Assembly: GCA_910585765.1 (NCBI GenBank)
Contig: CAJUES010000002.1
Span: 26,560 to 90,559, forward strand
Length of the DNA stretch: 64,000 bases
Direction of reading: 5' to 3'
Source: an uncultured Lachnospiraceae bacterium
GTDB lineage: Bacteria > Bacillota > Clostridia > Lachnospirales > Lachnospiraceae
Below the pieces are notes generated by a model. That model worked only from the letters and a program-made list of their open reading frames with translations, searched no databases and was not told the DNA's origin. The position numbers and the translations under genes are program-made. The first letter of the stretch is position 1, and every line of letters begins with the position of its first letter. Shown in pieces: positions 9,615-17,811 of the stretch.

Positions 9615-9755
9615 AATGAAAAACTCCTGTTCTGGTCAGGTGCCGGAACAGCGCTGCCCACGATCGACAATCTGGTGGTGCTGGCGGCAGTGCTCGGCGT
9701 GAAGGTCGACGACATTCTTGTCATGAAAGCCAGCGCGATGAAAGCCAGCGCGTAA
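9615..9755 (+). pseudogene. Remnant of an XRE-family regulator C-terminus
   Basis: Directly after the rtcB stop and in the same frame, 46 codons read LPTIDNLVVLAAVLGVKVDDILV, the typical last helices of an XRE helix-turn-helix domain (compare the usual PSIDNLVALA pattern). No start codon or first half of the domain is present, so this is a decayed fragment. The end carries a 15-bp tandem duplication (MKASA twice). It abuts the hairpin-rich repeat at 9752. Confidence 0.65.
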
Positions 9756-9899
9756 CAGTTCAACCCGGGACTTCGCACTACGCTGCGAAGTCTGTGAGAA
9801 AGCATAGCGGCCTGGATGCATCAAGCCAACCGCGAAGCGGTTTTTGCATGGCTTGATGCCTGTAACAGGAAGCCGAAGGCTGAACTGCTACGCCAGCGC
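9752..9899. repeat. Hairpin-rich MITE-like element with short terminal inverted repeats
   Basis: The ends GCGTAACAGTTCA and TGAACTGCTACGC pair at 12 of 13 positions. Inside are two strong hairpins: ACTTCGCA with TGCGAAGT, and GCATCAAGCCA with TGGCTTGATGC around an inner ACCGC/GCGGT stem. GCCAGCGC stands on both sides (9744-9751 and 9892-9899), resembling a target duplication. A 20-base stretch at 9864-9883 recurs inverted and exact at 15996-16015. Confidence 0.6.
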
Positions 9900-9920
9900 A
9901 TAAAATTTCTGTCCTTCTCA

Positions 9921-9949
9921 TTGATATTATGGCGAAAAACAAGTATAAT
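9921..9949 (+). promoter_or_regulatory. Promoter of the bile salt hydrolase gene
   Basis: TTGATA at 9921-9926 and TATAAT at 9944-9949 are spaced by 17 bp. Transcription would start near 9956 and give a leader of about 90 bases. In that leader GGCTGTC (9961-9967) can pair with GACAGCC (10015-10021). Confidence 0.75.
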
Positions 9950-10047
9950 ATAATACAGAGGGCTGTCTGGGGGACGGCATGGCGGCAGAGGCGCGCCGTG
10001 CGGTGAGCGTGCCGGACAGCCGCAGTTTCCAGCGGGGAGGGCATTTT

Positions 10048-11085
10048 ATGTGCACAGCAGCAGCCTACAGGACGGCGGACTTTTATTTCGGGCGCACTCT
10101 GGACAATGATTTCTCGTACGGGGATGAGGTGACAGTGACGCCCAGGAACTATCCGTTCCATTTTGCGGAAGAGAAGGCGGCTGGTCCGCACTTTGCGATG
10201 ATCGGCATGGCGTATGTGACAGCGGATTATCCGCTGTATTATGATGCGGTCAATGAAAAAGGTCTGGGGATGGCAGGTCTGAATTTCGTGGGAAGCGCTG
10301 TCTACAGAGACTGCGCGGAAGGAAAGGACAATATCGCACAGTACGAGCTGATTCCGTGGATCCTGAGCCAGTGTGCCACGGTGAGACAGGCGCGGGAGCT
10401 GCTGGCAAGGATCAATATCACAAACGCCGCGTTCAGCGACCGGCTGCCGCCGGCACAGCTGCACTGGCTGATCGCGGACAGTGCGGAGTCGGTTACGGTG
10501 GAGTCGGTAGCGGAGGGCATAAAGATTTATGACAATCCGGTGGGGGTGCTGACCAACAATCCACCGTTTGATAAACAAATGTTTGTTTTAAACAACTATA
10601 TGCACCTCTCGGCGAAGGCGCCGCAAAATACATTTGCCCCAGGGCTGGAACTGAGCCAGTACTGCCGCGGGATGGGCGGGATCGGGCTTCCCGGGGATCT
10701 GTCCTCGCAGTCCCGGTTTGTCAGGGCTGCGTTTGTCAAGATGAACGCTGTCAGCGCAGGGGGAGAAATGGCGGATGTCAGCCAGTTTTTCCATATACTG
10801 GGTTCCGTGGATCAGCAGCGCGGCTGCTGTGAGCTGGACGATGGGGGATATGAGACGACGATCTATACATCGTGCTGCAATGCCGGCAGGGGGATCTACT
10901 ACTATACCACCTATGACAACCACCAGATCACCGCGGTAGATATGTACGCAGAGGATCTGGAGGGCAGGGTGCTGGTGCGCTATCCGACCATCGAGGAGGA
11001 ACAGATCAGATGGCAGAACGGTCAGGCTCCTGACAGTGCACAGGGGCGCATGGAGAGCGGCTGCGGACGCAGCATGCCAAAGTAA
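10048..11085 (+). CDS. bsh: Choloylglycine (bile salt) hydrolase
   Basis: An Ntn-hydrolase of 345 residues that probably removes glycine or taurine from conjugated bile salts. The start at 10048 gives Met-Cys, so that Cys 2 becomes the N-terminal nucleophile after Met removal; GGGAGGG lies five bases before it, and the longer frame from 9979 would bury that Cys. Active-site residues match the family: Arg 16, Asp 19 (FGRTLD), Asn 79 (GLNF), Asn 170/171 (TNNPPF) and Arg 223 (QSRFVR). The DLSSQSRFVRAAF block favours bile salt hydrolase over penicillin V acylase. There is no signal peptide, so it is cytoplasmic. It fits a gut habitat. Confidence 0.9.
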   Translation: MCTAAAYRTADFYFGRTLDNDFSYGDEVTVTPRNYPFHFAEEKAAGPHFAMIGMAYVTADYPLYYDAVNEKGLGMAGLNFVGSAVYRDCAEGKDNIAQYELIPWILSQCATVRQARELLARINITNAAFSDRLPPAQLHWLIADSAESVTVESVAEGIKIYDNPVGVLTNNPPFDKQMFVLNNYMHLSAKAPQNTFAPGLELSQYCRGMGGIGLPGDLSSQSRFVRAAFVKMNAVSAGGEMADVSQFFHILGSVDQQRGCCELDDGGYETTIYTSCCNAGRGIYYYTTYDNHQITAVDMYAEDLEGRVLVRYPTIEEEQIRWQNGQAPDSAQGRMESGCGRSMPK

Positions 11086-11107
11086 AAGGATTGGATGAGG
11101 CACATAT

Positions 11108-11566
11108 ATGGAAAAAGGATTACAGCAATCAGAAAATGAAATGAATACCCAGAAAGACGAGACGGATGTACTTGTCGGGATGAAAGTGTTGATCGTCGAG
11201 GACAATGAGCTGAACCGGGATATCGTACAGGAAGTCTTAAAGGAGAGGGGACTGATCGTCACGGAAGCGGCGGACGGACAGGTGGCGGTCGACTTGTTCT
11301 GCGGCAACCCGCCGGGAACATTTGACGTGATCCTGATGGACATGCACATGCCGGTGCTGGATGGCGTGTCAGCCACGAAGCAGATCCGCGCGATGCAGCG
11401 GTCCGACGCAGGGACGATCCCGATCCTGGCGCTGACTGCGAATGATTTCGAGGAAGACATCAGGCAGACAAGGGAGGCGGGGATGAACGATCATCTGACA
11501 AAGCCTTTTGATATGGAGAAGATTTTCAGTGTGCTTGCAAAGTATGCGGCTTGCAGGGAACGATAA
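11108..11566 (+). CDS. Stand-alone response regulator receiver protein
   Basis: A 152-residue CheY-like protein: about 20 charged N-terminal residues, then one receiver domain with acidic pair (VEDNELNRD), phospho-acceptor Asp in LMDMHMP, the Thr/Ala switch LALTAN and Lys in LTKPFD. There is no output domain. The receiver is closest in style to the second receiver of the hybrid kinase at 4380 (VEDIELNRE, LMDVQMP), so a phosphorelay link is a reasonable guess. It starts 22 bases after bsh, could be co-transcribed with it, and ends at a strong terminator. Confidence 0.88.
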   Translation: MEKGLQQSENEMNTQKDETDVLVGMKVLIVEDNELNRDIVQEVLKERGLIVTEAADGQVAVDLFCGNPPGTFDVILMDMHMPVLDGVSATKQIRAMQRSDAGTIPILALTANDFEEDIRQTREAGMNDHLTKPFDMEKIFSVLAKYAACRER

Positions 11567-11578
11567 AAGGAATATGCG

Positions 11579-11617
11579 CGAGCAGGGGAGAAGGTCATTC
11601 CCCTGCTCGTTTTTTTA
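11579..11617 (+). terminator. Terminator after the receiver gene
   Basis: A perfect 10-bp stem CGAGCAGGGG (11579-11588) with CCCCTGCTCG (11600-11609), an 11-base loop and a run of T residues. It ends the bsh-receiver transcript. Confidence 0.93.
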
Positions 11618-11646
11618 TCCGATTTTTTTATATGCAACTTTTGTCA

Positions 11647-11685
11647 TTGACAAAATAATTTCAGTGTGATATCATGATGATATCA
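11647..11685 (+). promoter_or_regulatory. Promoter with twin TGATATCA sites, SPFH operon
   Basis: TTGACA at 11647-11652 and TATCAT at 11670-11675 are spaced by 17 bp. Two palindromes TGATATCA, at 11667-11674 and 11678-11685, overlap and follow the -10 box. This is a layout expected for a repressor operator. Confidence 0.7.
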
Positions 11686-11732
11686 AAAGAAATCAATAGT
11701 ATATGAGTGGAACTTTCAAAGGAGTGATACAT

Positions 11733-12770
11733 ATGAAAGAGAAGGTGCTATCAAAGAAAAAGAACGGTATGGCGGCATTGGTGGGCATTCTGCTGCTGTT
11801 TGTGGTGTCGGTCGCGGGCATTGTCTTCGGATCGATCCTGATCGCGGGAAACAGCAAAGCATTGAAGCTGGCAGCAGGGATCGCGCTGCTCGTCGCGGGG
11901 ATCGTGCTGGTGCTCACGGCGTTTGTACTCTGCGGCGGGCTCAAAGTGCTGAAACCGCAGGAGGCGCTGGTGCTCACATTGTTCGGCAGATATGTGGGGA
12001 CATTGAAGGAGGACGGTTTCTATTTTGTCAATCCGTTCTGTACCAGTGTCAACCCGGCGGCAAAGACGAAACTGAGCCAGAGCGGTGACGTGAACGCGCC
12101 TGCTTCTGTCCTTGCGATCACCAACAATGCGGTGAGCGCGGGCATGGAGGCGGTGAGCAACAAGATCTCCCTAAAGATCATGACCTTGAACAACAACAAG
12201 CAGAAGATCAATGACTGTCTCGGAAATCCGATCGAGATCGGGATCGCAGTCACATGGAAGGTCGTGGACACGGCAAAAGCGGTATTTAACGTGGACAATT
12301 ACAAGGAATTCCTGTCGCTGCAGTGCGACAGTGCACTCAGGGATATCGTGCGGATCTATCCGTATGATGTCGCGCCCAATGTCGACACGACGGGGGACGG
12401 CGTTGCGGATGAGGGAAGCCTGCGCGGTTCGAGCGAGATCGTGGCTGGGAAGATCCGTGACGAGATCCAGAAACGGGTAGCGGACGCGGGCATTGAAGTG
12501 GTGGAGGCGCGTATCACGTACCTCGCGTATGCGCCGGAGATCGCCGCGGTGATGCTGCAGAGGCAGCAGGCATCTGCTATCATTGACGCAAGGAAGATGA
12601 TCGTGGACGGTGCGGTCGGCATGGTCGAGATGGCGCTGGACCGCCTCAGCGAGAACCACACTGTGGAGCTCGACGAGGAGCGCAAGGCTGCGATGGTGTC
12701 CAATCTGCTGGTAGTGCTCTGCGGAAACCGCGATGCGCAGCCGATCGTGAACTCAGGAAGTCTTTATTAA
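11733..12770 (+). CDS. SPFH/band-7 domain membrane protein
   Basis: A 345-residue protein with two N-terminal membrane segments (about 12-35 and 43-65) and then an SPFH (stomatin/prohibitin/flotillin) domain: PQEALVLTLFGRYVGTLKEDGFYFVNPF is characteristic. A helical tail with QRQQASAIIDARK follows. Such proteins form membrane rings or scaffolds. AAAGGAG eight bases before 11733 selects this ATG over one at 11703. It leads a four-gene operon with an RHH protein, a small membrane protein and a YbjQ protein. SPFH next to an Arc-like RHH gene is a recurrent Firmicutes arrangement; the role is not known to me. Confidence 0.88.
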   Translation: MKEKVLSKKKNGMAALVGILLLFVVSVAGIVFGSILIAGNSKALKLAAGIALLVAGIVLVLTAFVLCGGLKVLKPQEALVLTLFGRYVGTLKEDGFYFVNPFCTSVNPAAKTKLSQSGDVNAPASVLAITNNAVSAGMEAVSNKISLKIMTLNNNKQKINDCLGNPIEIGIAVTWKVVDTAKAVFNVDNYKEFLSLQCDSALRDIVRIYPYDVAPNVDTTGDGVADEGSLRGSSEIVAGKIRDEIQKRVADAGIEVVEARITYLAYAPEIAAVMLQRQQASAIIDARKMIVDGAVGMVEMALDRLSENHTVELDEERKAAMVSNLLVVLCGNRDAQPIVNSGSLY

Positions 12771-12795
12771 AGATTTTTATTAAAGGAATGATACT

Positions 12796-12996
12796 ATGGG
12801 TGATTCGGGCAAAAAACAGGTGCCGCTCAGACTTTCCGCAAAGCTGTACGACGCGGTCGCAGCGTGGGCGGAGGACGACTTCCGGTCTGTCAACGGACAG
12901 ATCGAGTATCTCCTGACGGAGTGCGTGCGGCAGCGGAAGAAAAACGGGAAGTATGTCTCGGACGAAATAGACAAACCGCTGGAGATTGACATATAG
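12796..12996 (+). CDS. Small Arc-like ribbon-helix-helix protein
   Basis: 66 residues. KKQVPLRLSAKLYDAVAAWA matches the strand and first helix of Arc/MetJ-type ribbon-helix-helix domains, and the following SVNGQIEYLLTECV the second helix. It could bind DNA as a dimer and regulate its own operon, for example at the twin palindromes near 11675 (inference). AAAGGA precedes the start; it begins 25 bases after the SPFH gene. Confidence 0.7.
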   Translation: MGDSGKKQVPLRLSAKLYDAVAAWAEDDFRSVNGQIEYLLTECVRQRKKNGKYVSDEIDKPLEIDI

Positions 12997-13024
12997 GAAG
13001 CTCCAGGCGAAAGGGGGCGTGGGT

Positions 13025-13252
13025 ATGAACCATTGGAAAAAGATGATCGCACCGATCGTGGTTGCGCTGGTCATAACGTTGTATTATATCGGAATCGCAG
13101 TATTTTTTGTGAAGATACCCGGCATTCCCACTCTGATCAAGGTATTGATGGTTGTGATACCTCTTGCATTGGCTGTGGTGATGATAGGTGTTTTGATAAG
13201 CAGGATCAAAGAGATTAAAGGAGGAGAAGAAGATGATCTTAGTCAATACTGA
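13025..13252 (+). CDS. Small two-helix membrane protein, unknown
   Basis: 75 residues from MNHWKKMI, with two membrane helices (about 6-26 and 34-56) and a short charged tail. The start follows a GGGGG-rich site; an in-frame ATG at 12986 overlaps the previous gene and is less likely. Its last 20 bases overlap the next gene, which implies translational coupling. No family recognised. Confidence 0.7.
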   Translation: MNHWKKMIAPIVVALVITLYYIGIAVFFVKIPGIPTLIKVLMVVIPLALAVVMIGVLISRIKEIKGGEEDDLSQY

Positions 13253-13544
13253 TTACATTAACGGAAAGGAACTGGAGATGTTAGGGCTCGTCAAGGGCAG
13301 TACGATCCAGTCAAAAAATGTCGGGAAGGACATCACGCAGGGGTTCAAGACGCTGGTGGGCGGTGAGCTCAAGGGGTACACGGAGATGATGAACGAGGCG
13401 AGAGCGCTCGCCACCAAGCGCATGGTCGAGGAGGCGGAGAAGCTTGGCGCGGACGCAGTGGTGAATATCCGGTACGCATCGGCAGCAGTCATGCAGGGTG
13501 CGGCGGAGGTTATGGCGTACGGGACTGCGGTGAAGTTCAGATAA
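13233..13544 (+). CDS. YbjQ/UPF0145 family protein
   Basis: A 103-residue YbjQ-like protein: the conserved GLVKGSTIQSKNVGKD and GADAVVNIRYASA segments are clear. Members form small beta-alpha oligomers; function is uncertain despite the heavy-metal-binding label. AAAGGAGG precedes the start, inside the upstream gene. Its stop codon overlaps the first base of a dispersed repeat (AGGAACTGT at 13544). Confidence 0.88.
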   Translation: MILVNTDYINGKELEMLGLVKGSTIQSKNVGKDITQGFKTLVGGELKGYTEMMNEARALATKRMVEEAEKLGADAVVNIRYASAAVMQGAAEVMAYGTAVKFR

Positions 13545-13630
13545 GGAACTGTTCGGCAGAAATAAGGCAGGAAAATGTCCGGGGTGCGTGAGTGCCGCGG
13601 ACATTTTCCCGCTGTTTCTGGGCAGTTCCT
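13544..13630. repeat. AGGAACTGT-family inverted repeat, 87 bp
   Basis: Two arms of about 33 bp form one long imperfect hairpin: the outer ends are AGGAACTGT and GCAGTTCCT and the inner stem is GGAAAATGTCCG with CGGACATTTTCC. It begins inside the stop codon of the YbjQ gene and could end that transcript, though there is no T-run. It is one of several related elements in this window. Confidence 0.7.
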
Positions 13631-13658
13631 TACATTTATGTAATATTGCTGATTTTTG

Positions 13659-13687
13659 TTTTCATGTCGGCATCAAGGATGTATAAT
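13659..13687 (+). promoter_or_regulatory. Possible promoter of the BceR-like regulator
   Basis: TTTTCA at 13659-13664 and TATAAT at 13682-13687, spaced 17 bp, upstream of the response regulator. The -35 box is weak. Confidence 0.45.
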
Positions 13688-13776
13688 GGATTCATTAGGA
13701 ACGGTAAAAAATGGCGGCTGCAGCTTTTGCAGGATGCTGCTGTGAGGGCGCAGCGACATTTAGGAACTGTTAAGAA

Positions 13777-14517
13777 ATGGAGTCAGTGGTCAGGATGGAT
13801 ACAAGGTTAAAGATCATGATTATCGAGGACGACGCGTCGCTTGCAAGGGAGGTCAGCCTGGCTCTCGAAAGGTGGCAGTATGAGGCGGCTGCGGCAGAGC
13901 GGTTTGACGATATACTGCAGGAGTTTGCGGCGATCAGGCCGCAGCTTGTCCTGATGGACATCAACCTGCCTTTTCACGATGGGTTTTACTGGTGCAGCCA
14001 GATCAGACAGATCTCCAAGGTTCCCGTGATCTACATCAGCAGCCGGGACGATGACAGGGACAAGATCATGGCGATCGCGCAGGGCGGTGATGACTATGTG
14101 GAGAAACCGCTCCGCATGGAACTTTTGCGCGCCAAAATCGAGGCGATGCTGCGGAGGACTTACGAGTACAAGGTGCGGGAGCGCATTTATCTCGCGGCGG
14201 GACTGTGTTTTGACTGTGCCGCGCAGAGTTTGTACTACACAAAACAGTGCGGCTGCGCAGAGGATCCGCCTGCGTCTGACGGGCAGACGGAAATCGAACT
14301 CACAAAATCGGAGCGGCGTCTCTTTGCGCGCCTCGTCGAGAACAGACCGGACGTCGTGACGCGCGATGAGCTGATGATGGAACTGTGGAACACGGACGAG
14401 TATGTCACGGATGCGGCGCTGACCACGATCATCAGCAGGCTGCGCACAAAACTCAAGTCCGAGTGCGGCGAGGACGTGATACACACCAAAAAAGGGCAGG
14501 GGTATTATGTGGGATAA
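13777..14517 (+). CDS. OmpR-family response regulator, BceR-like
   Basis: 246 residues: receiver domain (IIEDDASLARE, phospho-Asp in LMDINLP, Lys in YVEKPL) and a C-terminal winged helix (LTKSERRLFARLVENRPDVVTRDELM). It resembles regulators paired with intramembrane-sensing kinases that control bacitracin/lantibiotic-type ABC pumps. The matching kinase begins 328 bases on, separated by an inserted repeat. The start is uncertain (13777, or ATG at 13795); the AGGA of a solo AGGAACTGT end at 13762 is the only ribosome-site candidate for the first. Confidence 0.85.
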   Translation: MESVVRMDTRLKIMIIEDDASLAREVSLALERWQYEAAAAERFDDILQEFAAIRPQLVLMDINLPFHDGFYWCSQIRQISKVPVIYISSRDDDRDKIMAIAQGGDDYVEKPLRMELLRAKIEAMLRRTYEYKVRERIYLAAGLCFDCAAQSLYYTKQCGCAEDPPASDGQTEIELTKSERRLFARLVENRPDVVTRDELMMELWNTDEYVTDAALTTIISRLRTKLKSECGEDVIHTKKGQGYYVG

Positions 14518-14568
14518 CAGCGCGGGAAAAGGACGATATCGATCGCAGAACGAACGGTGAATGCGATA

Positions 14569-14741
14569 AGGAACTGTAGAAAAATAACTGACGCATCTTG
14601 ACTTGTCTATTTCTCCGATTATGCATATCAAAAAGCCTCGCCGTAGCCCGCTACGCCTACGTTTTTTGACAATTGCTTTAGCAATTTCACCTCGAAGAAA
14701 TATCCTGCGCAAGTTGCATCGGTTATTTTCCTACAGTTCCT
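14569..14741. repeat. AGGAACTGT-family MITE-like element, 173 bp
   Basis: 26-bp terminal inverted repeats (14569-14594 and 14716-14741) match at 23 positions and begin AGGAACTGTAG / CTACAGTTCCT. The interior is non-coding, with GC-rich hairpin sequence around 14640. It sits between the response regulator and kinase genes of one signalling pair, so it must be transcribed through or have split the operon. Confidence 0.8.
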
Positions 14742-14845
14742 AACGATGAGGATAAAAGTGAGGATGGATCGAGGATAAGTTGAGAATAAGTTGTGGATAA
14801 AAATGAGGCAAAATAAAGATAGAGGGGACAGGGATTACAGATAAG

Positions 14846-15877
14846 ATGATCATGCTGAAATGGTTCAAAAGAAAATGGAGGGCGTATGCCGTCTTGTTTT
14901 TCTTCGCGCTGAGCTTTAATATGTACTTCCTGCTTTTGATGCGGACGACGCAGGTGGAATATCTGCTGTATCTTGACCTGCTGCTGCTGGTGTTTCTGGC
15001 AGTTGTGGAGGGTACGGCTTTTTTTGGTTTCCAGAAAAAAGAGCGCAGGAAAAAGGTGTTTCTGCGGGAGAATGATCTGATCGGAGAGGTGCTGGACTAC
15101 CCGGATGACCGGGAGGTATTCGCACACGATCTTCTGATCCTCGAAAGGCGTCTTCAGGAGAAATTTGCAGAGAACTGTGACCTTCAGGACTATGTGGCAA
15201 AGTGGTGCCACGAGTTCAAGATCCCGCTCTCAGCGGCACTGCTCATATCCGAAAAGATCCGGGATGCAGATGTCAGAACCGATATGAGGGAGCAGCTGGA
15301 ACGGATGAACTGGCAGATGAACATGATGATGCAGGGATGCAGGCTGCAGAGTCCGCTGTTTGACATGCAGATCCGGCAGGTTCCGCTCGAAAAATGTGTC
15401 AGGGCGTCCATCAGAAATAACCAGTTCTTTCTGATCCAAAAGAAATTTCAGATAGACATGCGGGTCGAGAGTGTGACAGTCTATACGGATGAAGTCTGGC
15501 TCACCTACATTTTAGACCAGATCCTGAGCAATGCCGTCAAATATGCGGCACTGGAGAGAGAGCATCATATTCGTTTCTGGACGGAGAAAATGCAGGGGCA
15601 GACAGAAACTGCTGCAGGATTTTTTGAGGAAGATTCTGCGGTGAAGCTTTATATCGAGGACAATGGTGAGGGGATCAGGGAGTGTGACATCAGACGCGTT
15701 TTCGAGAAGGGCTACACAGGCAGCAACTACCACAATGGCAGGTATAGATCGACCGGGATGGGGCTGTACATGGCGGACAAGATCGCAGGAAAGCTGGGGC
15801 ATGAGATTTCTGTCGAGAGCTGTTATGGGGAGTACACGCGCTTTTGCATCGCGCTGGAAGGTCGCTTTCCTACTTGA
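14846..15877 (+). CDS. BceS-like intramembrane-sensing histidine kinase
   Basis: 343 residues. Two N-terminal membrane helices (about 15-33 and 40-60) are joined by only a few residues, so there is no outside sensor domain, the hallmark of kinases that sense through a partner ABC transporter. The H-box WCHEFKIPLSA has His about 122. The ATPase domain follows with SNAVKYA, DNGEGI and STGMGLYMADKIA. The likely partner regulator is the gene at 13777. A BceAB-type transporter lies 11 kb downstream at 26943. The start follows a GGGGACAGGG stretch; ATG 14852 is an alternative. Confidence 0.87.
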   Translation: MIMLKWFKRKWRAYAVLFFFALSFNMYFLLLMRTTQVEYLLYLDLLLLVFLAVVEGTAFFGFQKKERRKKVFLRENDLIGEVLDYPDDREVFAHDLLILERRLQEKFAENCDLQDYVAKWCHEFKIPLSAALLISEKIRDADVRTDMREQLERMNWQMNMMMQGCRLQSPLFDMQIRQVPLEKCVRASIRNNQFFLIQKKFQIDMRVESVTVYTDEVWLTYILDQILSNAVKYAALEREHHIRFWTEKMQGQTETAAGFFEEDSAVKLYIEDNGEGIRECDIRRVFEKGYTGSNYHNGRYRSTGMGLYMADKIAGKLGHEISVESCYGEYTRFCIALEGRFPT

Positions 15878-15989
15878 TTGGAACGAGATCGGTGATCCGT
15901 ATGTGAAAATCCTCATAAATGCATTGCGGATGACAATATGCGATGTTCGGTCAGGGACTTTGTACGAAGCTCGTTGTTACTATGCTTGT

Positions 15990-16015
15990 AACAGGTCAGC
16001 CTTCGGCTTCCTGTT
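15990..16015. repeat. Hairpin sharing 20 bases with the 9.8-kb repeat
   Basis: AACAGG and CCTGTT enclose an inner AGCC/GGCT stem. Bases 15996-16015 are the exact reverse complement of 9864-9883. It lies between the kinase and the AAA-ATPase genes and seems to be a fragment of the same dispersed repeat. Confidence 0.6.
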
Positions 16016-16113
16016 ATAATAGGGTCAACATTTGCAGGGTTTACAGGTGCTTTTTGCAAGGAGGTATGATATACTATTGACAGGTATGATTTTTTCATCG
16101 GAAAGGATGTGTT

Positions 16114-17811
16114 ATGACAATGCAGGCAAAGCTTCCCATGGGGATTGAGAATTTCAGGGAAATGCGGACAGGGGGATTCTACTATGTCGATAAGACCGGA
16201 CTGATCAAAACACTGTTGGAGAATCCGGGAAAAGTGAACCTGTTTACGCGTCCGGGGCGGTTTGGAAAAACCCTGAATATGAGTATGCTGAAATATTTTT
16301 TCGAAGCAGGCAGTGACGTCATGCTTTTTGACGGGCTTGAGATTTCAAAGGAAAAAGAGCTGTGTGAAGAATACATGGGAAAATTTCCGGTGATTTCAGT
16401 CAGCCTGAAGGAAGTGGCAGGTAAAGATTTTGATACAGCCAGAAGAACCCTGTGCTCGGTTCTTGGAGATGAGGCGGTCAGATTTCCATTTTTGGCAGAG
16501 AGTGACAGACTTACAGAAACAGAGCACATGCAGTATAAAAAGCTTATTGAGCTGAATGACTATGGCGAATACGCAATGTCCGATGAAGTTTTATCAAAAA
16601 GCCTTCTGACACTGTCTCGCTTTCTGCAAAAGCATTTTGGTCAAAATACTATGATATTGATTGATGAATACGATGTACCGCTTGATAAAGCATATCAGTC
16701 AGGTTACTATGATGACATGGTGAATCTGATCAGGTCTTTATTTGGAAGAGCCCTTAAGACAAACGACAGCCTGAAATTTGCAGTGCTGACAGGATGTCTT
16801 AGAATATCAAAGGAAAGCATCTTTACCGGGATGAATAATTTCAAAGTATACACGATAAAGGATGTGCGTTATAAAGAATATTTTGGTTTTACGGACGCGG
16901 AAATCAGACAAATGCTGGAGTATTATGGGTTCTTAGACCAGTATGATGCCGTGAAGGAATGGTATGATGGTTATCTGTTTGGCAATCTGGGTATCTATTG
17001 TCCCTGGGATGTCATTAATTACTGCGGGGACTTACGTGACCAGAGTGTAACTGAACCACAAAATTACTGGGTAAACACGAGCAGCAACGACATTATCAGA
17101 AAATTTTTAAGCAAAGCGAAAACAGCGGACAGAAACGACATAGAACAGCTGATCAACGGAAGCAGCATTAAAAAGATGATCCACCCGGAATTGACTTACA
17201 GGGATCTTGATTCCGATCCGGATAACCTGTGGAGTATCCTCTTTACGACCGGATATCTGACACAGCGCGGTTTACAGACTGATGAACTGACGGAACTTGT
17301 TATACCAAACAGGGAGATACAGTGGATCTTTACAAAGCAGATCCGTGAATGGTTCAAATGGGAAACGGAAAAAAACATGGAAAGGCTGGAAGATTTCTGC
17401 AAGGCATTCATGAAAAACGATACGGACGCCATCGAGGAGGGGTTCAATGCCTATCTGAAAAAGACAATCAGCATCCGCGATACAAATACCAGAAAGAAAA
17501 TGAAAGAAAACTTTTACCATGGCATCCTGCTTGGACTCTTTGGAAACATGGACGGATGGAATGTCCGGTCAAATGCCGAATCCGGCGATGGTTACAGCGA
17601 CATCAGTATAGAGATTGAAGATAAGGGAATAGGCATTGTCATTGAATTAAAATATGCGGAAAAAGCAGCATTTGACACTGCATGCCGGGAGGCTTTGAAA
17701 CAGGTGAATGATCAAAATTACGAGCAGCAGTTGCTTGATGACGGTATGACAACAATCCGTAAATACGGGATTGCGTGTTATAAAAGACGCTGCAAGGTAA
17801 TTTCCGGATAA
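16114..17811 (+). CDS. AAA-ATPase-like protein with PD-(D/E)XK nuclease-like domain
   Basis: 565 residues of the family with an N-terminal AAA-ATPase-like domain and C-terminal PD-(D/E)XK-type domain. Signs are GIENFREMRTGGFYYVDKT, a Walker A-like RPGRFGKTLN, Walker B-like MILIDEYDVPLDKA, and the C-terminal nuclease-like stretch SDISIEIEDKGIGIVIELKYA. This family is often expanded in gut anaerobes; function is unproven, with a mobile or defence role suspected. A relative lies on the opposite strand at 24986. GGAAAGGATG precedes the start. It is more AT-rich than its neighbours. Confidence 0.85.
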   Translation: MTMQAKLPMGIENFREMRTGGFYYVDKTGLIKTLLENPGKVNLFTRPGRFGKTLNMSMLKYFFEAGSDVMLFDGLEISKEKELCEEYMGKFPVISVSLKEVAGKDFDTARRTLCSVLGDEAVRFPFLAESDRLTETEHMQYKKLIELNDYGEYAMSDEVLSKSLLTLSRFLQKHFGQNTMILIDEYDVPLDKAYQSGYYDDMVNLIRSLFGRALKTNDSLKFAVLTGCLRISKESIFTGMNNFKVYTIKDVRYKEYFGFTDAEIRQMLEYYGFLDQYDAVKEWYDGYLFGNLGIYCPWDVINYCGDLRDQSVTEPQNYWVNTSSNDIIRKFLSKAKTADRNDIEQLINGSSIKKMIHPELTYRDLDSDPDNLWSILFTTGYLTQRGLQTDELTELVIPNREIQWIFTKQIREWFKWETEKNMERLEDFCKAFMKNDTDAIEEGFNAYLKKTISIRDTNTRKKMKENFYHGILLGLFGNMDGWNVRSNAESGDGYSDISIEIEDKGIGIVIELKYAEKAAFDTACREALKQVNDQNYEQQLLDDGMTTIRKYGIACYKRRCKVISG

